A stretch of 64,000 bases of DNA from Pseudolysobacter antarcticus (GCF_004168365.1 NZ_CP035704.1:4154001-4218000), one strand, 5' to 3'; shown: positions 9,204-20,537, numbered from the stretch's first letter. Numbers and translations are program-made. The notes: a model not told the origin generated them from the sequence alone.

Positions 9204-9976
9204 GACTAGCCCCGTGGATTGAAGAAAAGTGAATTTTGCGCCGAACTTTTTCGGTGCCGAATCGATTCGCGCCAGCATCGAGATCGCCGCGCTTCATGCC
9301 TCGGCAACTTGTCCCGCAATCGTCAGACAAGTTGGTGTTTTACTGTTGGCAATGCGATTGCGGATTTAGATTCCACACCGAATCTCGACGACATTGCAGA
9401 TCAGATCCCCGTATTTCTCGCGATCGAGCCGAGCCAAATCGCGCCGCAAACAAACGACGTGTCGCGCTGGTCAATATGTTGCATGTGGCTCCCCTGAGTC
9501 ATGCCCGCGCCGGACATTGCCGAACACTGGGATGTCGGCGCGTCTATTCTCTTTAACGAAAGAGTACGGGGTGTGCCGAAAGTCTCACCACGCGAATTTT
9601 TCGTTTCGCGATCAACGCGTACATGACATCGTGGAAGCTGCCGGGAAGGCGACGACCGTGCGCGCGCAATGCAATTGCGGCATCTCGAATTGCATTATTT
9701 TGCTGGCCTGACCATCGCGCAAATCGCCGCGCCGCTCGCGCTGGCGCCGATCAGGGTTGATCGCGACTGGTGACTCGCCGCGCTTTTCTCAAGACCGAAA
9801 TGAGTGCATGACGTTGTTGCGCGCGTAGCGGCGTGACGCGGGCGAGCATTTTTACGCGCAGCTCCAGCAAGCCGATAGCGTAATTCCATCGATTTCCCGG
9901 GCAATGTCGCAAAAGAATGACAAACGGCGTTTTTCGATCATGCCCGCTACCGGGCCGTCGAAAAGGAGTCGCCGTC
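9204..9976. other. Long gene-poor region holding an ECF sigma-factor relic
   Basis: No intact gene. It contains the divergent 5' regions of the cytochrome-like gene and the beta-helix gene, a decayed sigma-factor 3' end (listed separately), and a perfect 9-bp inverted repeat AATGCAATT-N11-AATTGCATT (9668-9696) that overlaps the relic. Confidence 0.5.
9669..9811 (+). pseudogene. Relic of an ECF sigma-factor C-terminal region (region 4)
   Basis: Reading from 9669 gives a 34-residue stretch containing LELHYFAGLTIAQIA and VDRDW before a stop at 9771-9773. That is the helix-turn-helix of ECF sigma factors of the type ending ELRYFAGLS...VKRDW. A one-base shift after the Trp restores VTRRAFLKTEM and a stop at 9809-9811, matching the usual DWxxARAFLxxEL tail. 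Nothing upstream of about 9640 in this frame continues the gene. The piece is too short to function and is best read as a decayed remnant. Confidence 0.55.
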
Positions 9977-11137
9977 ATGTACATCATCCGCTACCCGCGC
10001 GCATCGTTTTTATTGCTGCTGTGCTCGCTGGTCTTCGCCACAATCAACGCCCACGCCTGTTCGGCCACCGCGCAGGATGTTTTGTTCGTAGGCAACACGA
10101 CCAGCGATTCAGCCTGCAACTACAATACGATCCAAGGTGCGATCAATGCCGCGACCTGCCCAGTTGGCACGAAAATCTTCGTCACCAGCGAACTCACCTA
10201 TACCGCTCAGCACCTGAGCATTTCCAACAAGAATATTACCCTGATCGGAAGTGCACCCACCGCGCATTGCAATAGCCTGAGCCTTGTCTGCGGGATTCTT
10301 TTCCCGTGTCCTACGAACCCGCTGGAGACGATTAGCGGCAGCGGCCACAGCGGCGATAGCGTCATCACAATCCGTGGCGCCAGCAACGTTACCTTGCAAT
10401 ACCTGACGATCAGCGACGGCCATGACAGCGACAGCGGTTCCGGTGGCGGCATCGATTACGACGGCACAGGCAGCTTGACGGTCGACACCTCGACGGTGAC
10501 GAACAATACCGCGGGCTACGGCGGGGGCATAAACGTCAAGGGTACCGGCGGCCCGGCGGAATTGCATATCAACCACCGCACGCTGATCACCGACAACACC
10601 GCAAAGACTTCCGGCGGCGGCATCCGCGTTGAGGGTAAAGCCTATTTATTCATGCTCGCCGACTACACCTGGGTGTACAACAACACGGCTTTGGCAGGAT
10701 ATGGCGGCGGCGTCGAGATCATCGGTCCGGCGGCCGGCTACATCGGCTCTCCGGGCTACGCCGGCATTCCCGTGATCTACGAAAATCAGGCGAAGCATGG
10801 TGGCGGCATTTCAGTCAACGCGGGCAGCACCGGATCCCTGCAAGACGCCACGCTGGATCTGTTCAGCACCGACCCGCAACTGCCAGTGCGCGTTTCCAAC
10901 AACACCGCAAGCGCGACCGGCGGTGGTATTTATGTACAACCATACGTCTCTAGTGCCGTTGAAAACGACAGAGGCTTTGCGTTGGTCTGCGCGACCAATT
11001 TCCGCATTGACAACAATATCGCCAAAGAAGGCAGCGCGATCTATTCAGACGAAGAAAACGTTACTCTCGGGGGGCTGAGGGCGGCCAGGTTAATCTCAAC
11101 GGCGCACAATGCGGTGATATTTCGCATGCTTCGCTAG
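9977..11137 (+). CDS. Exported beta-helix protein, 5' part of a frameshifted gene
   Basis: ATG at 9977 has AAGGAG upstream. The signal peptide MYIIRYPRASFLLLLCSLVFA leads into a right-handed parallel beta-helix with repeated short strands and GGG turns (SGGGIDYDG, GYGGGINVKG, SGGGIRVEG, TGGGIYVQ), like polymorphic outer-membrane/pectate-lyase-fold surface proteins. It is closely related to the gene at 18090-20537. The frame ends at 11137 after an out-of-register tail that begins at a run of six G (11069-11074). The missing part continues in another frame (next entry), so this is the N-terminal two-thirds of a broken or phase-variable gene. Confidence 0.8.
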   Translation: MYIIRYPRASFLLLLCSLVFATINAHACSATAQDVLFVGNTTSDSACNYNTIQGAINAATCPVGTKIFVTSELTYTAQHLSISNKNITLIGSAPTAHCNSLSLVCGILFPCPTNPLETISGSGHSGDSVITIRGASNVTLQYLTISDGHDSDSGSGGGIDYDGTGSLTVDTSTVTNNTAGYGGGINVKGTGGPAELHINHRTLITDNTAKTSGGGIRVEGKAYLFMLADYTWVYNNTALAGYGGGVEIIGPAAGYIGSPGYAGIPVIYENQAKHGGGISVNAGSTGSLQDATLDLFSTDPQLPVRVSNNTASATGGGIYVQPYVSSAVENDRGFALVCATNFRIDNNIAKEGSAIYSDEENVTLGGLRAARLISTAHNAVIFRMLR

Positions 11138-11901
11138 GCGCCGTCGGTTGTACGCGCGGAGTCGAGTGCAATGTGATCGACGCCAATATTGCGGCTGATA
11201 TCAGCGTAATTCCGCTCGCTCCGACTACCGGGGCAACGATCCTCATGCAAAGCGAATCCGATCTGGCGACCGATCGACTGGTGCTGCGCGACAACGTGGG
11301 TGGCTACGTGTTGCGAATCCTCGGCAATCGACAGGCGGAGGTGAACAGGACGCTGATCGTGAACAATCAAGTAACCCAGGATTTGATCTGGCATCAGCAC
11401 GACTCGCTTGGTCTGAACGAAGTAATGAGCATCGATAACAGTACGATTGCCAACAACCAGATCGGCGGATGGGTGATCCGTGACGACCTCGCTCTTGATA
11501 TGTTCCGCACCATCATCGACCAGCCCGACGCTGATACCCTTTTGTTTACGGGCAATGCTGCCAACTTGAATGTCAGTTATGTGCTGGCCGACGATACCAT
11601 CGGATTTCCTGCTGACGTGACCAACCACGTTGGGCGACCCACATTCATTGACGCAGCGGATGGCGATTATCGCTTGCGTTACAGTCGCCAAGGTGGCGCC
11701 GTCACAGCATCGCTGGGCTTGGATTTTGCGCCGGCCATTGATGGTGATGATCGCGATATCAGGAGCTTGAAATACGACCAGGATCTCACCACGCGACCGG
11801 ATGTATTTGGCATGCGCGATCTGGGGGTGTACGAAATGCAGCCGTATAGCGATCGTATCTACACAGATGGTTTCGGCGATGCGGTAATGCTGGCGTATTG
11901 A
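11076..11901 (+). pseudogene. 3' part of the frameshifted beta-helix gene
   Basis: From the G-run onward this frame reads AEGGQVNLNGAQ and later VECNVIDANIA. These match TEGGAHLNLNG and IDCNVIEDNIA in the intact paralogue at 18090-20537, so the two frames are parts of one gene. GTG at 11173 is the first start-like codon in the fragment but has no ribosome site. The C-terminus ends YSDRIYTDGFGDAVMLAY. Adding one G to the run of six at 11069-11074 would fuse both parts into a single protein of about 640 residues. Confidence 0.75.
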
Positions 11902-12036
11902 GCGGCACGCTCATCGCTGTCGTCGAGTTCCATCGCCAGATCGGGCTCGACGATAGCGACGATCTTTCCCTCCACACAAGGCCACGCACGATGCTTGCCA
12001 CGTGCTCAAGACTTACTGCCGCGATTTCCGGAGCAT

Positions 12037-12066
12037 AAAAAAACCCCGCCGTTAGCGGGGCTTTTC
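12037..12066 (-). terminator. Bidirectional terminator downstream of groEL
   Basis: The hairpin CCCCGC (12044-12049) / GCGGGG (12055-12060) is flanked by a seven-A run on the left and TTTT on the right. It can therefore stop groEL transcription on the reverse strand and also the convergent beta-helix gene. Confidence 0.8.
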
Positions 12067-12092
12067 GTGTAATGAGTAACGTGGGACGGATC

Positions 12093-14112
<2,020 letters not shown>

Positions 14113-14158
14113 AGCTACTCCTTCAAGAGGTTGAGTGGAAAGGGGTTTTCTCGAACTA

Positions 14159-14185
14159 CTAGCACTCGCGTTCGACGAGTGCCAA
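14159..14185 (-). promoter_or_regulatory. CIRCE operator (HrcA-binding) upstream of groESL
   Basis: CTAGCACTC-N9-GAGTGCCAA matches the consensus TTAGCACTC-N9-GAGTGCTAA at 16 of 18 half-site positions. It sits just upstream of groES. By family knowledge this predicts heat-inducible repression by HrcA; hrcA itself is not in the window. Confidence 0.88.
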
Positions 14186-14366
14186 TTTTAACTCGATACC
14201 AGAGGAAGGCAAGGCCTGATTCTGGAGCAGGCATGAACTGTGGGCGCGGTGTGAGCTTTCAAGTGGGAGCGATGCGAATTGCCTATTCGAAAAGTTGCTA
14301 CTAGCGGGTTTGCCGGGTGTTCGTCCTTACCGTAGTCTCCGTTTTCCAGTCAAAGGAGTGCAACGC

Positions 14367-14912
14367 ATGAATATCCAGTATGTAGGTGATTCCTACGACA
14401 TCGTGAAACGGTTTTTCTGTGAGGCGTTGCGAGCGCTCAAATACACCGTCTACATAGATCCGATGTCTACTGACGAGTGGAAGAGCTCTGACACCAGATC
14501 GTTTTACAAATTTCTAGGCGTTCAGCACGCGGACGCATGCGACAAACCCGGACGTCGAACCGCTCTGCTTTTTGACCCAGATACGGGCCTCTCTGAAAAA
14601 AAGTCGAAGAAGCACCTTTCTTTTGTTCGTCTAGAGCAGGCTCTTGTAGAACAATCTCTTGCGCACGGGATTGTGTTTGTGTTCGACCAATCGTTTTCGC
14701 GTGGCAGCGACCTTGAGAAACAGAAAAAAATGAGGCACAAACTGGATCTGCTGAACAAAGGAAAATGCTTTGGCTTCTACTACAACTCTCATGCAAGCTT
14801 TCTGTTCGCTTCCTCAAAAGAGAGTCATTTGCTGGCTTTGCAACGGCACCTAAAAAAGCTGGGTCTGCCAGAATTTCGCATCAGGACTTTGGGCAATCTT
14901 TCCGACTCGTGA
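14367..14912 (+). CDS. Hypothetical protein coupled to cutA
   Basis: ATG at 14367 has AAAGGAG upstream and opens a 181-residue soluble protein (NIQYVGDSYDIVKRFFCEAL...). It is Lys/Phe-rich, with no signal peptide or membrane segment and with alternating beta-strand and helix pattern. SKKHLSFVRLEQALVEQ and FVFDQSFSRGSDLEKQKKMRHKLDLL could be a nuclease or nucleotide-binding core, but I do not recognise a family. Codon use looks less GC-rich than its neighbours, hinting at acquisition. Its stop overlaps the cutA start (GTGA), so the two are translationally coupled. Confidence 0.7.
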   Translation: MNIQYVGDSYDIVKRFFCEALRALKYTVYIDPMSTDEWKSSDTRSFYKFLGVQHADACDKPGRRTALLFDPDTGLSEKKSKKHLSFVRLEQALVEQSLAHGIVFVFDQSFSRGSDLEKQKKMRHKLDLLNKGKCFGFYYNSHASFLFASSKESHLLALQRHLKKLGLPEFRIRTLGNLSDS

Positions 14913-15226
14913 TTTTGCTCATCCTGACCACCTGCCCCAATCAGGAAAGCGCCGAGCACATCAGCCACACACTGGTATCCGAGGGCCTAGCCGCATGCGT
15001 CAACCGCATCACCGGCGTGCAGTCCACGTATCGCTGGCATGGCAAGGTACAAACCGACAGCGAAATTCTGCTGCTGATCAAAACCACGCAAGGGCACTAT
15101 GCCGAAGTGCAAGCGCGCATCGTCGCGCTGCATCCGTACGAACTGCCGGAAGTAATCGCGGTCGAAGCCGCCGCCGGGCTCGACCGTTATCTGGCCTGGA
15201 TCGAAAACGAAACACGCCTTGATTGA
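14909..15226 (+). CDS. cutA: Divalent-cation tolerance protein CutA
   Basis: A 105-residue trimeric PII-like fold protein. GTG at 14909 overlaps the previous stop. From there the protein reads VILLILTTCPNQESAEHI, with SEGLAACVNRITGVQSTYRWHGKVQTDSEILLLIKTT and HPYELPEVIAV, the standard CutA core and signature. The frame is open much further upstream, but CutA proteins start right before this strand. The real role of CutA is poorly defined; copper tolerance is the historical annotation. dsbD follows about 80 bases later. Confidence 0.95.
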   Translation: MILLILTTCPNQESAEHISHTLVSEGLAACVNRITGVQSTYRWHGKVQTDSEILLLIKTTQGHYAEVQARIVALHPYELPEVIAVEAAAGLDRYLAWIENETRLD

Positions 15227-15305
15227 TCGAGGTATGCAAGCATATGTGTCGCAGCACGGTCTAAGCATCGTTCGCACGCAGCCGCCCCAAGGATACTCAA
15301 CCGCA

Positions 15306-17498
15306 ATGCTCACCTTGCTCAACCGCATTCTTCTTGTTCCGCTCGCGCTCTTGCTGGGCGCCGCCTGCGCTCACGCCGCCGAAGGCGAACTCTTGCCGGT
15401 CGATCAGGCGTTCAAGCTCGAAACCAAAGTGATCGATGCGCAGCATGTGACGCTGCACTGGCAGATCGCCGACAATTATTATTTGTACCGAGATCGCATC
15501 AAGCTCAAGAGCGGCGATGCCAATCTCACGCTCGGCGCACTCGAGCTTGGCCCGGCGACGAAAAAGCACGATGAATACCTTGGCGATGTCGAGGTGTATC
15601 ACGGCACAATCGATGGCACCCAGGCGATCACCGTGGCGAACGGCGCGACCTCGGCACAGCTCAAGGTCACGGTGCAAGGTTGTCACGAAGTCGAACCGAA
15701 GATCTGCTATCCGCCGTTTTCGCAAACGATCAAGCTCGATATTCCTGCGGGCGCAGCGGCTGAAAATTCAGCTGCCACCAATGCTCCCGCTGAGGCGCCG
15801 AACAATCCGCTGGCCAAGGCGCTGGCAGCCAACACGCCTATCGGCGACAAGTCCGCACCACTGCCGCCGGAGCAGGCGTTTGTGTTCGAGGCAATTGCCA
15901 CGAGCCCGACCGAAATCCTCGCGCGTTTTAGCATGCCTCCGGGCTATTACCTGTATCGCGACAAGAGCAAATTTTCGCTGACCGATGCCAGCGCCACGCT
16001 GGGCGATCCGCGCTGGCCCGCCGGCAAGAGTCACACCGATGAAAATTTCGGCACGTCCATCGTCTATTACACCCAGGTCGAAGTACCAATCGCGCTGAAG
16101 CGCTCGATTAACGCGGCGCAATCGCTGACCCTCAATGCCAGCTTCCAGGGCTGCCTGGAAAATGGCGTGTGTTATCCGGTGATGACACGCGCGGTCAATG
16201 TCGCCTTGGCGGCATCAAGCGCTGTCGCAAGCGAAATCCCGCCATCTGCCAGCGCGATACCGCAGCAATCTCGACCGGCGGTCGACGGTACATTTTTCGC
16301 CGCGTTGCTGACCGCGCTGCTCGGCGGGCTGATCCTGAATCTGATGCCGTGTGTATTGCCGATCCTCTCGTTGAAAGCGATTTCCCTGCTCGAAGGTGGT
16401 GAAAGTCCGCAGGCAGCGCGTCGCCATGTGCTGTTTTATTCCGCTGGCGTATTGAGCTCGTTTGCGGCTATTGGCTTTGTTGTCATCGGCCTGCGTGCCG
16501 CCGGACTCGCCTACGGCTGGGGATTCCAGCTACAGCAACCGTTGGTCGTGGCGGTGCTGGTTTATGTGATGCTGGCGATTGGCCTGAGCTTGTCGGGGGT
16601 GGTCCAGTTCGGCATGAGCCTGACGGGCGTGGGGCAAAACTTGACCACCAAATCCGGCCCCAAAGGCGATTTTTTCACCGGCGTTTTGGCGTGTGTTGTG
16701 GCCAGCCCATGCACCGCGCCGTTCATGGGTTCGGCGCTGGCGTATGCGTTCGCCAGCCCGCCGCTGATTTCGTTGTGCATTTTTCTCGCACTCGGATTGG
16801 GCCTGGCATTGCCATTCATCCTGATCGGTTTCATACCTGCGCTAGGACGCTGGCTGCCGCGCCCGGGTGCATGGATGGAAACGCTCAAGCAATTCTTTGC
16901 GTTTCCGATGTATCTCACCGCGGTGTGGCTGGTCTGGGTGCTCGGCAATCAACGCGGCATGGATGCTGTAGGTTTGGTGCTGGTCGGCGCCGTAATGCTC
17001 GCGCTCGGTTTGTGGTGGTTCGAACGCAGCCGCTTTCGCCCGGTCGGCTGGCGCGCGCTGGCGTGGCTGGCCTTGCTGCTGGCGCTGCCTCCGTTGTACG
17101 CCATCGGCAGCCTGACTCGCGCCGCCACGAACGCGACCCAGGTGCGCGAGGACGGCGCAGTTCCGTTCGATCCCGCGCGACTCGCGACTCTGCGTGCGCA
17201 AGGCACGCCGGTATTTATCGACATCGGTGCGGACTGGTGCACGACCTGCAAGGTCAATGAACATGTCGTGCTCGCAACCAGCAATTTCCATGATCTGCTC
17301 AAGCGCACCGGCACGGTGTTCATGGTCGGTGACTGGACCAATCCCGATACCGCTATCGAGGCGTTTCTTGCGCAATTCCATGCGGTCGGCGTACCGCTTT
17401 ACGTCGTCTATCCCAAGGGCGATGGCGAGGGACGCGTGTTGCCGACGGTACTCACGAGCGGCATCGTGCAGGATGCGCTAGATCCGCAGATCAAGTGA
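15306..17498 (+). CDS. dsbD: Thiol:disulfide interchange protein DsbD with duplicated N-terminal domain
   Basis: A 730-residue inner-membrane electron carrier that moves reducing power from cytosolic thioredoxin to periplasmic DsbC, CcmG and similar proteins. Order: signal peptide (MLTLLNRILLVPLALLLGAACAHA); a first nDsbD-like immunoglobulin domain with GCHEVEPKICYPP; a second with GCLENGVCYPV; eight hydrophobic membrane segments (LLGGLILNLMPCVLPIL, VASPCTAPF carrying the membrane cysteines); and a C-terminal thioredoxin domain with DIGADWCTTCKVNE. Two N-terminal domains, both keeping the cysteine pair, are more than in E. coli DsbD. The first pair is spaced C-x7-C, the second C-x5-C. It is directly coupled to tlpA. 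Confidence 0.95.
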   Translation: MLTLLNRILLVPLALLLGAACAHAAEGELLPVDQAFKLETKVIDAQHVTLHWQIADNYYLYRDRIKLKSGDANLTLGALELGPATKKHDEYLGDVEVYHGTIDGTQAITVANGATSAQLKVTVQGCHEVEPKICYPPFSQTIKLDIPAGAAAENSAATNAPAEAPNNPLAKALAANTPIGDKSAPLPPEQAFVFEAIATSPTEILARFSMPPGYYLYRDKSKFSLTDASATLGDPRWPAGKSHTDENFGTSIVYYTQVEVPIALKRSINAAQSLTLNASFQGCLENGVCYPVMTRAVNVALAASSAVASEIPPSASAIPQQSRPAVDGTFFAALLTALLGGLILNLMPCVLPILSLKAISLLEGGESPQAARRHVLFYSAGVLSSFAAIGFVVIGLRAAGLAYGWGFQLQQPLVVAVLVYVMLAIGLSLSGVVQFGMSLTGVGQNLTTKSGPKGDFFTGVLACVVASPCTAPFMGSALAYAFASPPLISLCIFLALGLGLALPFILIGFIPALGRWLPRPGAWMETLKQFFAFPMYLTAVWLVWVLGNQRGMDAVGLVLVGAVMLALGLWWFERSRFRPVGWRALAWLALLLALPPLYAIGSLTRAATNATQVREDGAVPFDPARLATLRAQGTPVFIDIGADWCTTCKVNEHVVLATSNFHDLLKRTGTVFMVGDWTNPDTAIEAFLAQFHAVGVPLYVVYPKGDGEGRVLPTVLTSGIVQDALDPQIK

Positions 17499-17500
17499 CG

Positions 17501-18067
17501 ATGTTCAATCGCACCAACCTGTTGATCGTGGCGATCGCGCTGCTCGGCGCCGGCCTCGGATTGTTCGCCGGCCAGTGGTTCGAACATGTGCACGAGCACG
17601 CCCCGACCGTGCCCGACGGCGTGCATGTATTGAAACTCGGCGATCAGCGCGCCGAGCTCAGCTTGACCGATATCGATGGCCGCACGCGGCGGCTGAGCGA
17701 GTGGGATGGCAAGTTGGTCGTGATCAATTTCTGGGCAACGTGGTGCAGCCCATGTCGTGAGGAAATGCCGCTGCTGGATCAGACCCGCGCACGTTTTGCG
17801 GACAAGAATCTGGAAGTGCTCGGCATCGCCATCGACGATCGCGATGCGGTCAGGGATTTCCTTAAAATCCGTCCGGTGCAATATCCGATTCTGAACTCCA
17901 ACTCGGACTCGGCTCGGGACGATCCGTCGCTGCTGTTCGGCGACACCCGCAGCGTGCTGCCATACAGCGTACTAATCGGACGCGACGGCAAACTGCTCGC
18001 ACAACACGCCGGCAGTTTCAGCGAAGACGGATTGATGCAGTGGCTGCAGCCGCACCTGCGCGATTAA
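17501..18067 (+). CDS. tlpA: TlpA-family membrane-anchored thioredoxin
   Basis: A 188-residue periplasmic thiol reductase of the TlpA/ResA/CcmG type. An N-terminal membrane anchor (LLIVAIALLGAGLGLFAGQWF) is followed by a His-rich linker and the thioredoxin fold. The active site is INFWATWCSPCREEMP, and the cis-proline region is near PYSVLIGRDGKLL. ATG at 17501 was chosen; GTG at 17495 overlaps the dsbD stop and is also possible. Its position after dsbD suggests DsbD keeps it reduced, for cytochrome c or copper-site maturation. The electron-donor link is inferred from the pair. Confidence 0.9.
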   Translation: MFNRTNLLIVAIALLGAGLGLFAGQWFEHVHEHAPTVPDGVHVLKLGDQRAELSLTDIDGRTRRLSEWDGKLVVINFWATWCSPCREEMPLLDQTRARFADKNLEVLGIAIDDRDAVRDFLKIRPVQYPILNSNSDSARDDPSLLFGDTRSVLPYSVLIGRDGKLLAQHAGSFSEDGLMQWLQPHLRD

Positions 18068-18089
18068 AACGCAGGCACGGCGATGTTGC

Positions 18090-20537
18090 TCAGCTGCCGA
18101 AAACTTCGACTTCGACGATTCGCGAATACTGCGCATCGGCGGACGCTCGCCCAACCACGCGGATCGCGCTGGTGGTTTTGAATGTCGGCAAAAATACCGT
18201 GCGTTTTACCAGATGATTGCCAGTGATCGATTGCACGGTGACCCATGTCGATGTGGCCGGATCGAGCACCTGGATGTCGAATGCGGTCAGGCCGAAACTC
18301 GCAAACGTCATCGTGTCGGATGGTTCGATCGGTGCCGCGAAATTGTCCTGCAAGGTGTAGACCACGATCTGGTTGATCGATCGCGATGCATTGAAGTTGA
18401 TCTGCACGAAATCGGGGAACAAACCGGAACTGGCATCATTCCAGCCGCCGCCATTGGCCCAGTTGAAGCCGACATGGTCGCCGTCGATGATCGATGCCAC
18501 CGGAAATAAGGCACTAAATGTCGATGACGCGCTGGCGGTCGCGCCGTTTGTCGCAGCAGCAACATTGGTTTGTCGTTCGTACGCACCAAGATCACGCGGG
18601 CCGAATCGGTTCGGCACGATCCCCAGATCCACGCTGCGCGGATTGCCGAGAATGTCGGTCGCTGATCCTCCCGCGATCGCAAAATCGAGCGCTGCCGAAA
18701 TCGGCTGCAAACGATAATTGCCATTGGCCGGATCGATGAACCGCGGCACGGTTTGCAATTGCGTGGCGCCACCCGGCAACCCAAACAGATTTTCGCCGAG
18801 GACATTGTCGACATTGAAGGTGAGATTGCAGTTGACGCAAATATCGTTCGGGCCGTTCAGCGGCTGACTCAGAATGCTTTTTGTAAGATCCAGCCGGTTG
18901 CTGATGCTCAGTACCACCGAATTGTTGCCGATGCTGTTGTTCGCAATCGTGCAGCTATCGATGAGCAGCGTCGACGAGTCGAACGGTTCGATGAACTGCT
19001 CTTGTTGCGCGATCAGGGCGTGGCTGCTGTTGTTGTCGACAAGCAAGCAATTGTGCAATTCAACGCTGTTGGTATATAGACCGCTGCTGTCGCCATCGTC
19101 GTAATTATTATTGATCAAGTTGCCGCCGATGTTGTGGCGCATGGTGACGCGCTCGGCAAACAGTCGCGCGCTCGTACCACCCCGGCCGATGGCGATCGTG
19201 GCGCCGTCGGTGCGCACTGGCTTGCCGCTTTTGGGATCCACCGTCTGCGCGATGTTGTCCTCGATCACATTGCAATCAATGGCTGGTGAACATGGCCGCG
19301 CGCCGCGTTTGCTGAGGCCGGATGCATTCAACGAAACACCATTCAAATTCAGATGGGCGCCGCCTTCGGTGTTGACTGCCTGTGGCGGATACGGTGGATC
19401 GCCTGACACATAAAATGGCGGCTTGTAACCATCGAGATAGATCGCTGCACCATCCGCAGCAGAGTTTCCCTGCAGCCGGAAATCGTGCAGATCGACCTGA
19501 TCCTTGGCCGGCACGCACGGCGTTTTTATATCGTCAAAATTGCGCTTGAACGCGAAGCTGGCGGTAGCGGATAAATACAACGCGCCACCTTGCTTCGACG
19601 CCGTATTGTCGTTGATTTGCGCCGGGATCTGCGGATCCAGCGTATACATCTGCAAGCTGGCAGTGCATCCGTTTTCCCCGAGCAGCGCGATGCCACCACC
19701 GAAAATCCCAGTATTGGATTGCACTGCGCCGGCGGCACCGCCGAAGCCGAGAATTCCGGGTGAATTGATTTCGATGCTCGCCGGACTGAACGCGGCAATG
19801 CCGCCGCCGTAGCCGGAGACATTGCCGACATTCGGCAAACCGCTATCGTCGCCAACCGTATTGGAATACACGCTGGTGTTGTCGCCGCTAATCGACAGAT
19901 GCACATTGCCCTCGATCTCGATGCCGCCACCGGCCTGTTGCGCCGCGTTCAAGTCGATCAGAACATTGTCCGCAATATCGAGCTGGCCATCGGCGCTGTG
20001 CATGTAGATGCCGCCACCGTAGTAGGCGCGATTCGAGGTCACAAGGGCGTTTTCAAGGGTCAACGTGCCGCTTTTGCCGTCAAAACTTATGCCGCCACCC
20101 GCGGCGTAACTTGTTCCGCCGCGGATCGACAGATTTTGCAGCACTACATAACTTTGACCGGTGATCGTGATCACGCTGTCGCCGAGATGGCCGGTGCCGT
20201 CGATCGCCGTCCGCGGTGGGAGCGCAGCGCTATCGGCCTTGCCGCAATGACTCGCGCCGGCGATCAGCAACGATTTGTTTTTGATCAGCAGGTGCTGCGC
20301 GGTGTAGGTGTGTTGCCGCGTCACCAGAATCGTCGTGCCAGGACACGTCGCGTTGTCGATCGCCTTCTGGATCGTATCGAAGTTGCATGTCCTGTCTTTG
20401 GCCGTATCGCCAACCGAGAGAATCTGCGTTTGCGGCGTACCGCACGCGAGAGCGGTCGCTGGACCGATCACACACGCTGTCGCCGCAGCGAACAAGAATG
20501 CCAAAGCAGTTAAACCTTCCTTTTTTGGTGCAGCCAT
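18090..20537 (-). CDS. Exported beta-helix protein with C-terminal discoidin-like domain
   Basis: ATG at 20537 follows GGAGGA by seven bases. It gives MAAPKKEGL and an export segment, then an 815-residue surface-type protein. Residues about 60-560 are a right-handed beta-helix with repeated GGG turns (AGGGISFDG, YGGGIYMHS, AGGGIEIEG) and many cysteines, closely matching the frameshifted gene at 9977-11901. After a C-terminal linker (RFGPRDLGAYERQTNVAA) comes an F5/8 type C (discoidin/CBM32-like) module: SALFPVASIIDGDHVGFNWANG, PDFVQINFNASRSINQIVVYT, SRIVEVEVFG. The module usually binds sugars or surfaces, so an adhesin or polysaccharide-related role is likely. It converges on tlpA. Confidence 0.82.
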   Translation of the reverse strand: MAAPKKEGLTALAFLFAAATACVIGPATALACGTPQTQILSVGDTAKDRTCNFDTIQKAIDNATCPGTTILVTRQHTYTAQHLLIKNKSLLIAGASHCGKADSAALPPRTAIDGTGHLGDSVITITGQSYVVLQNLSIRGGTSYAAGGGISFDGKSGTLTLENALVTSNRAYYGGGIYMHSADGQLDIADNVLIDLNAAQQAGGGIEIEGNVHLSISGDNTSVYSNTVGDDSGLPNVGNVSGYGGGIAAFSPASIEINSPGILGFGGAAGAVQSNTGIFGGGIALLGENGCTASLQMYTLDPQIPAQINDNTASKQGGALYLSATASFAFKRNFDDIKTPCVPAKDQVDLHDFRLQGNSAADGAAIYLDGYKPPFYVSGDPPYPPQAVNTEGGAHLNLNGVSLNASGLSKRGARPCSPAIDCNVIEDNIAQTVDPKSGKPVRTDGATIAIGRGGTSARLFAERVTMRHNIGGNLINNNYDDGDSSGLYTNSVELHNCLLVDNNSSHALIAQQEQFIEPFDSSTLLIDSCTIANNSIGNNSVVLSISNRLDLTKSILSQPLNGPNDICVNCNLTFNVDNVLGENLFGLPGGATQLQTVPRFIDPANGNYRLQPISAALDFAIAGGSATDILGNPRSVDLGIVPNRFGPRDLGAYERQTNVAAATNGATASASSTFSALFPVASIIDGDHVGFNWANGGGWNDASSGLFPDFVQINFNASRSINQIVVYTLQDNFAAPIEPSDTMTFASFGLTAFDIQVLDPATSTWVTVQSITGNHLVKRTVFLPTFKTTSAIRVVGRASADAQYSRIVEVEVFGS

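Noticed and set aside
9219..9711. Several forward frames in the gap before the beta-helix gene
   Set aside because: They overlap each other in different frames, lack ribosome sites and have composition typical of non-coding high-GC sequence.
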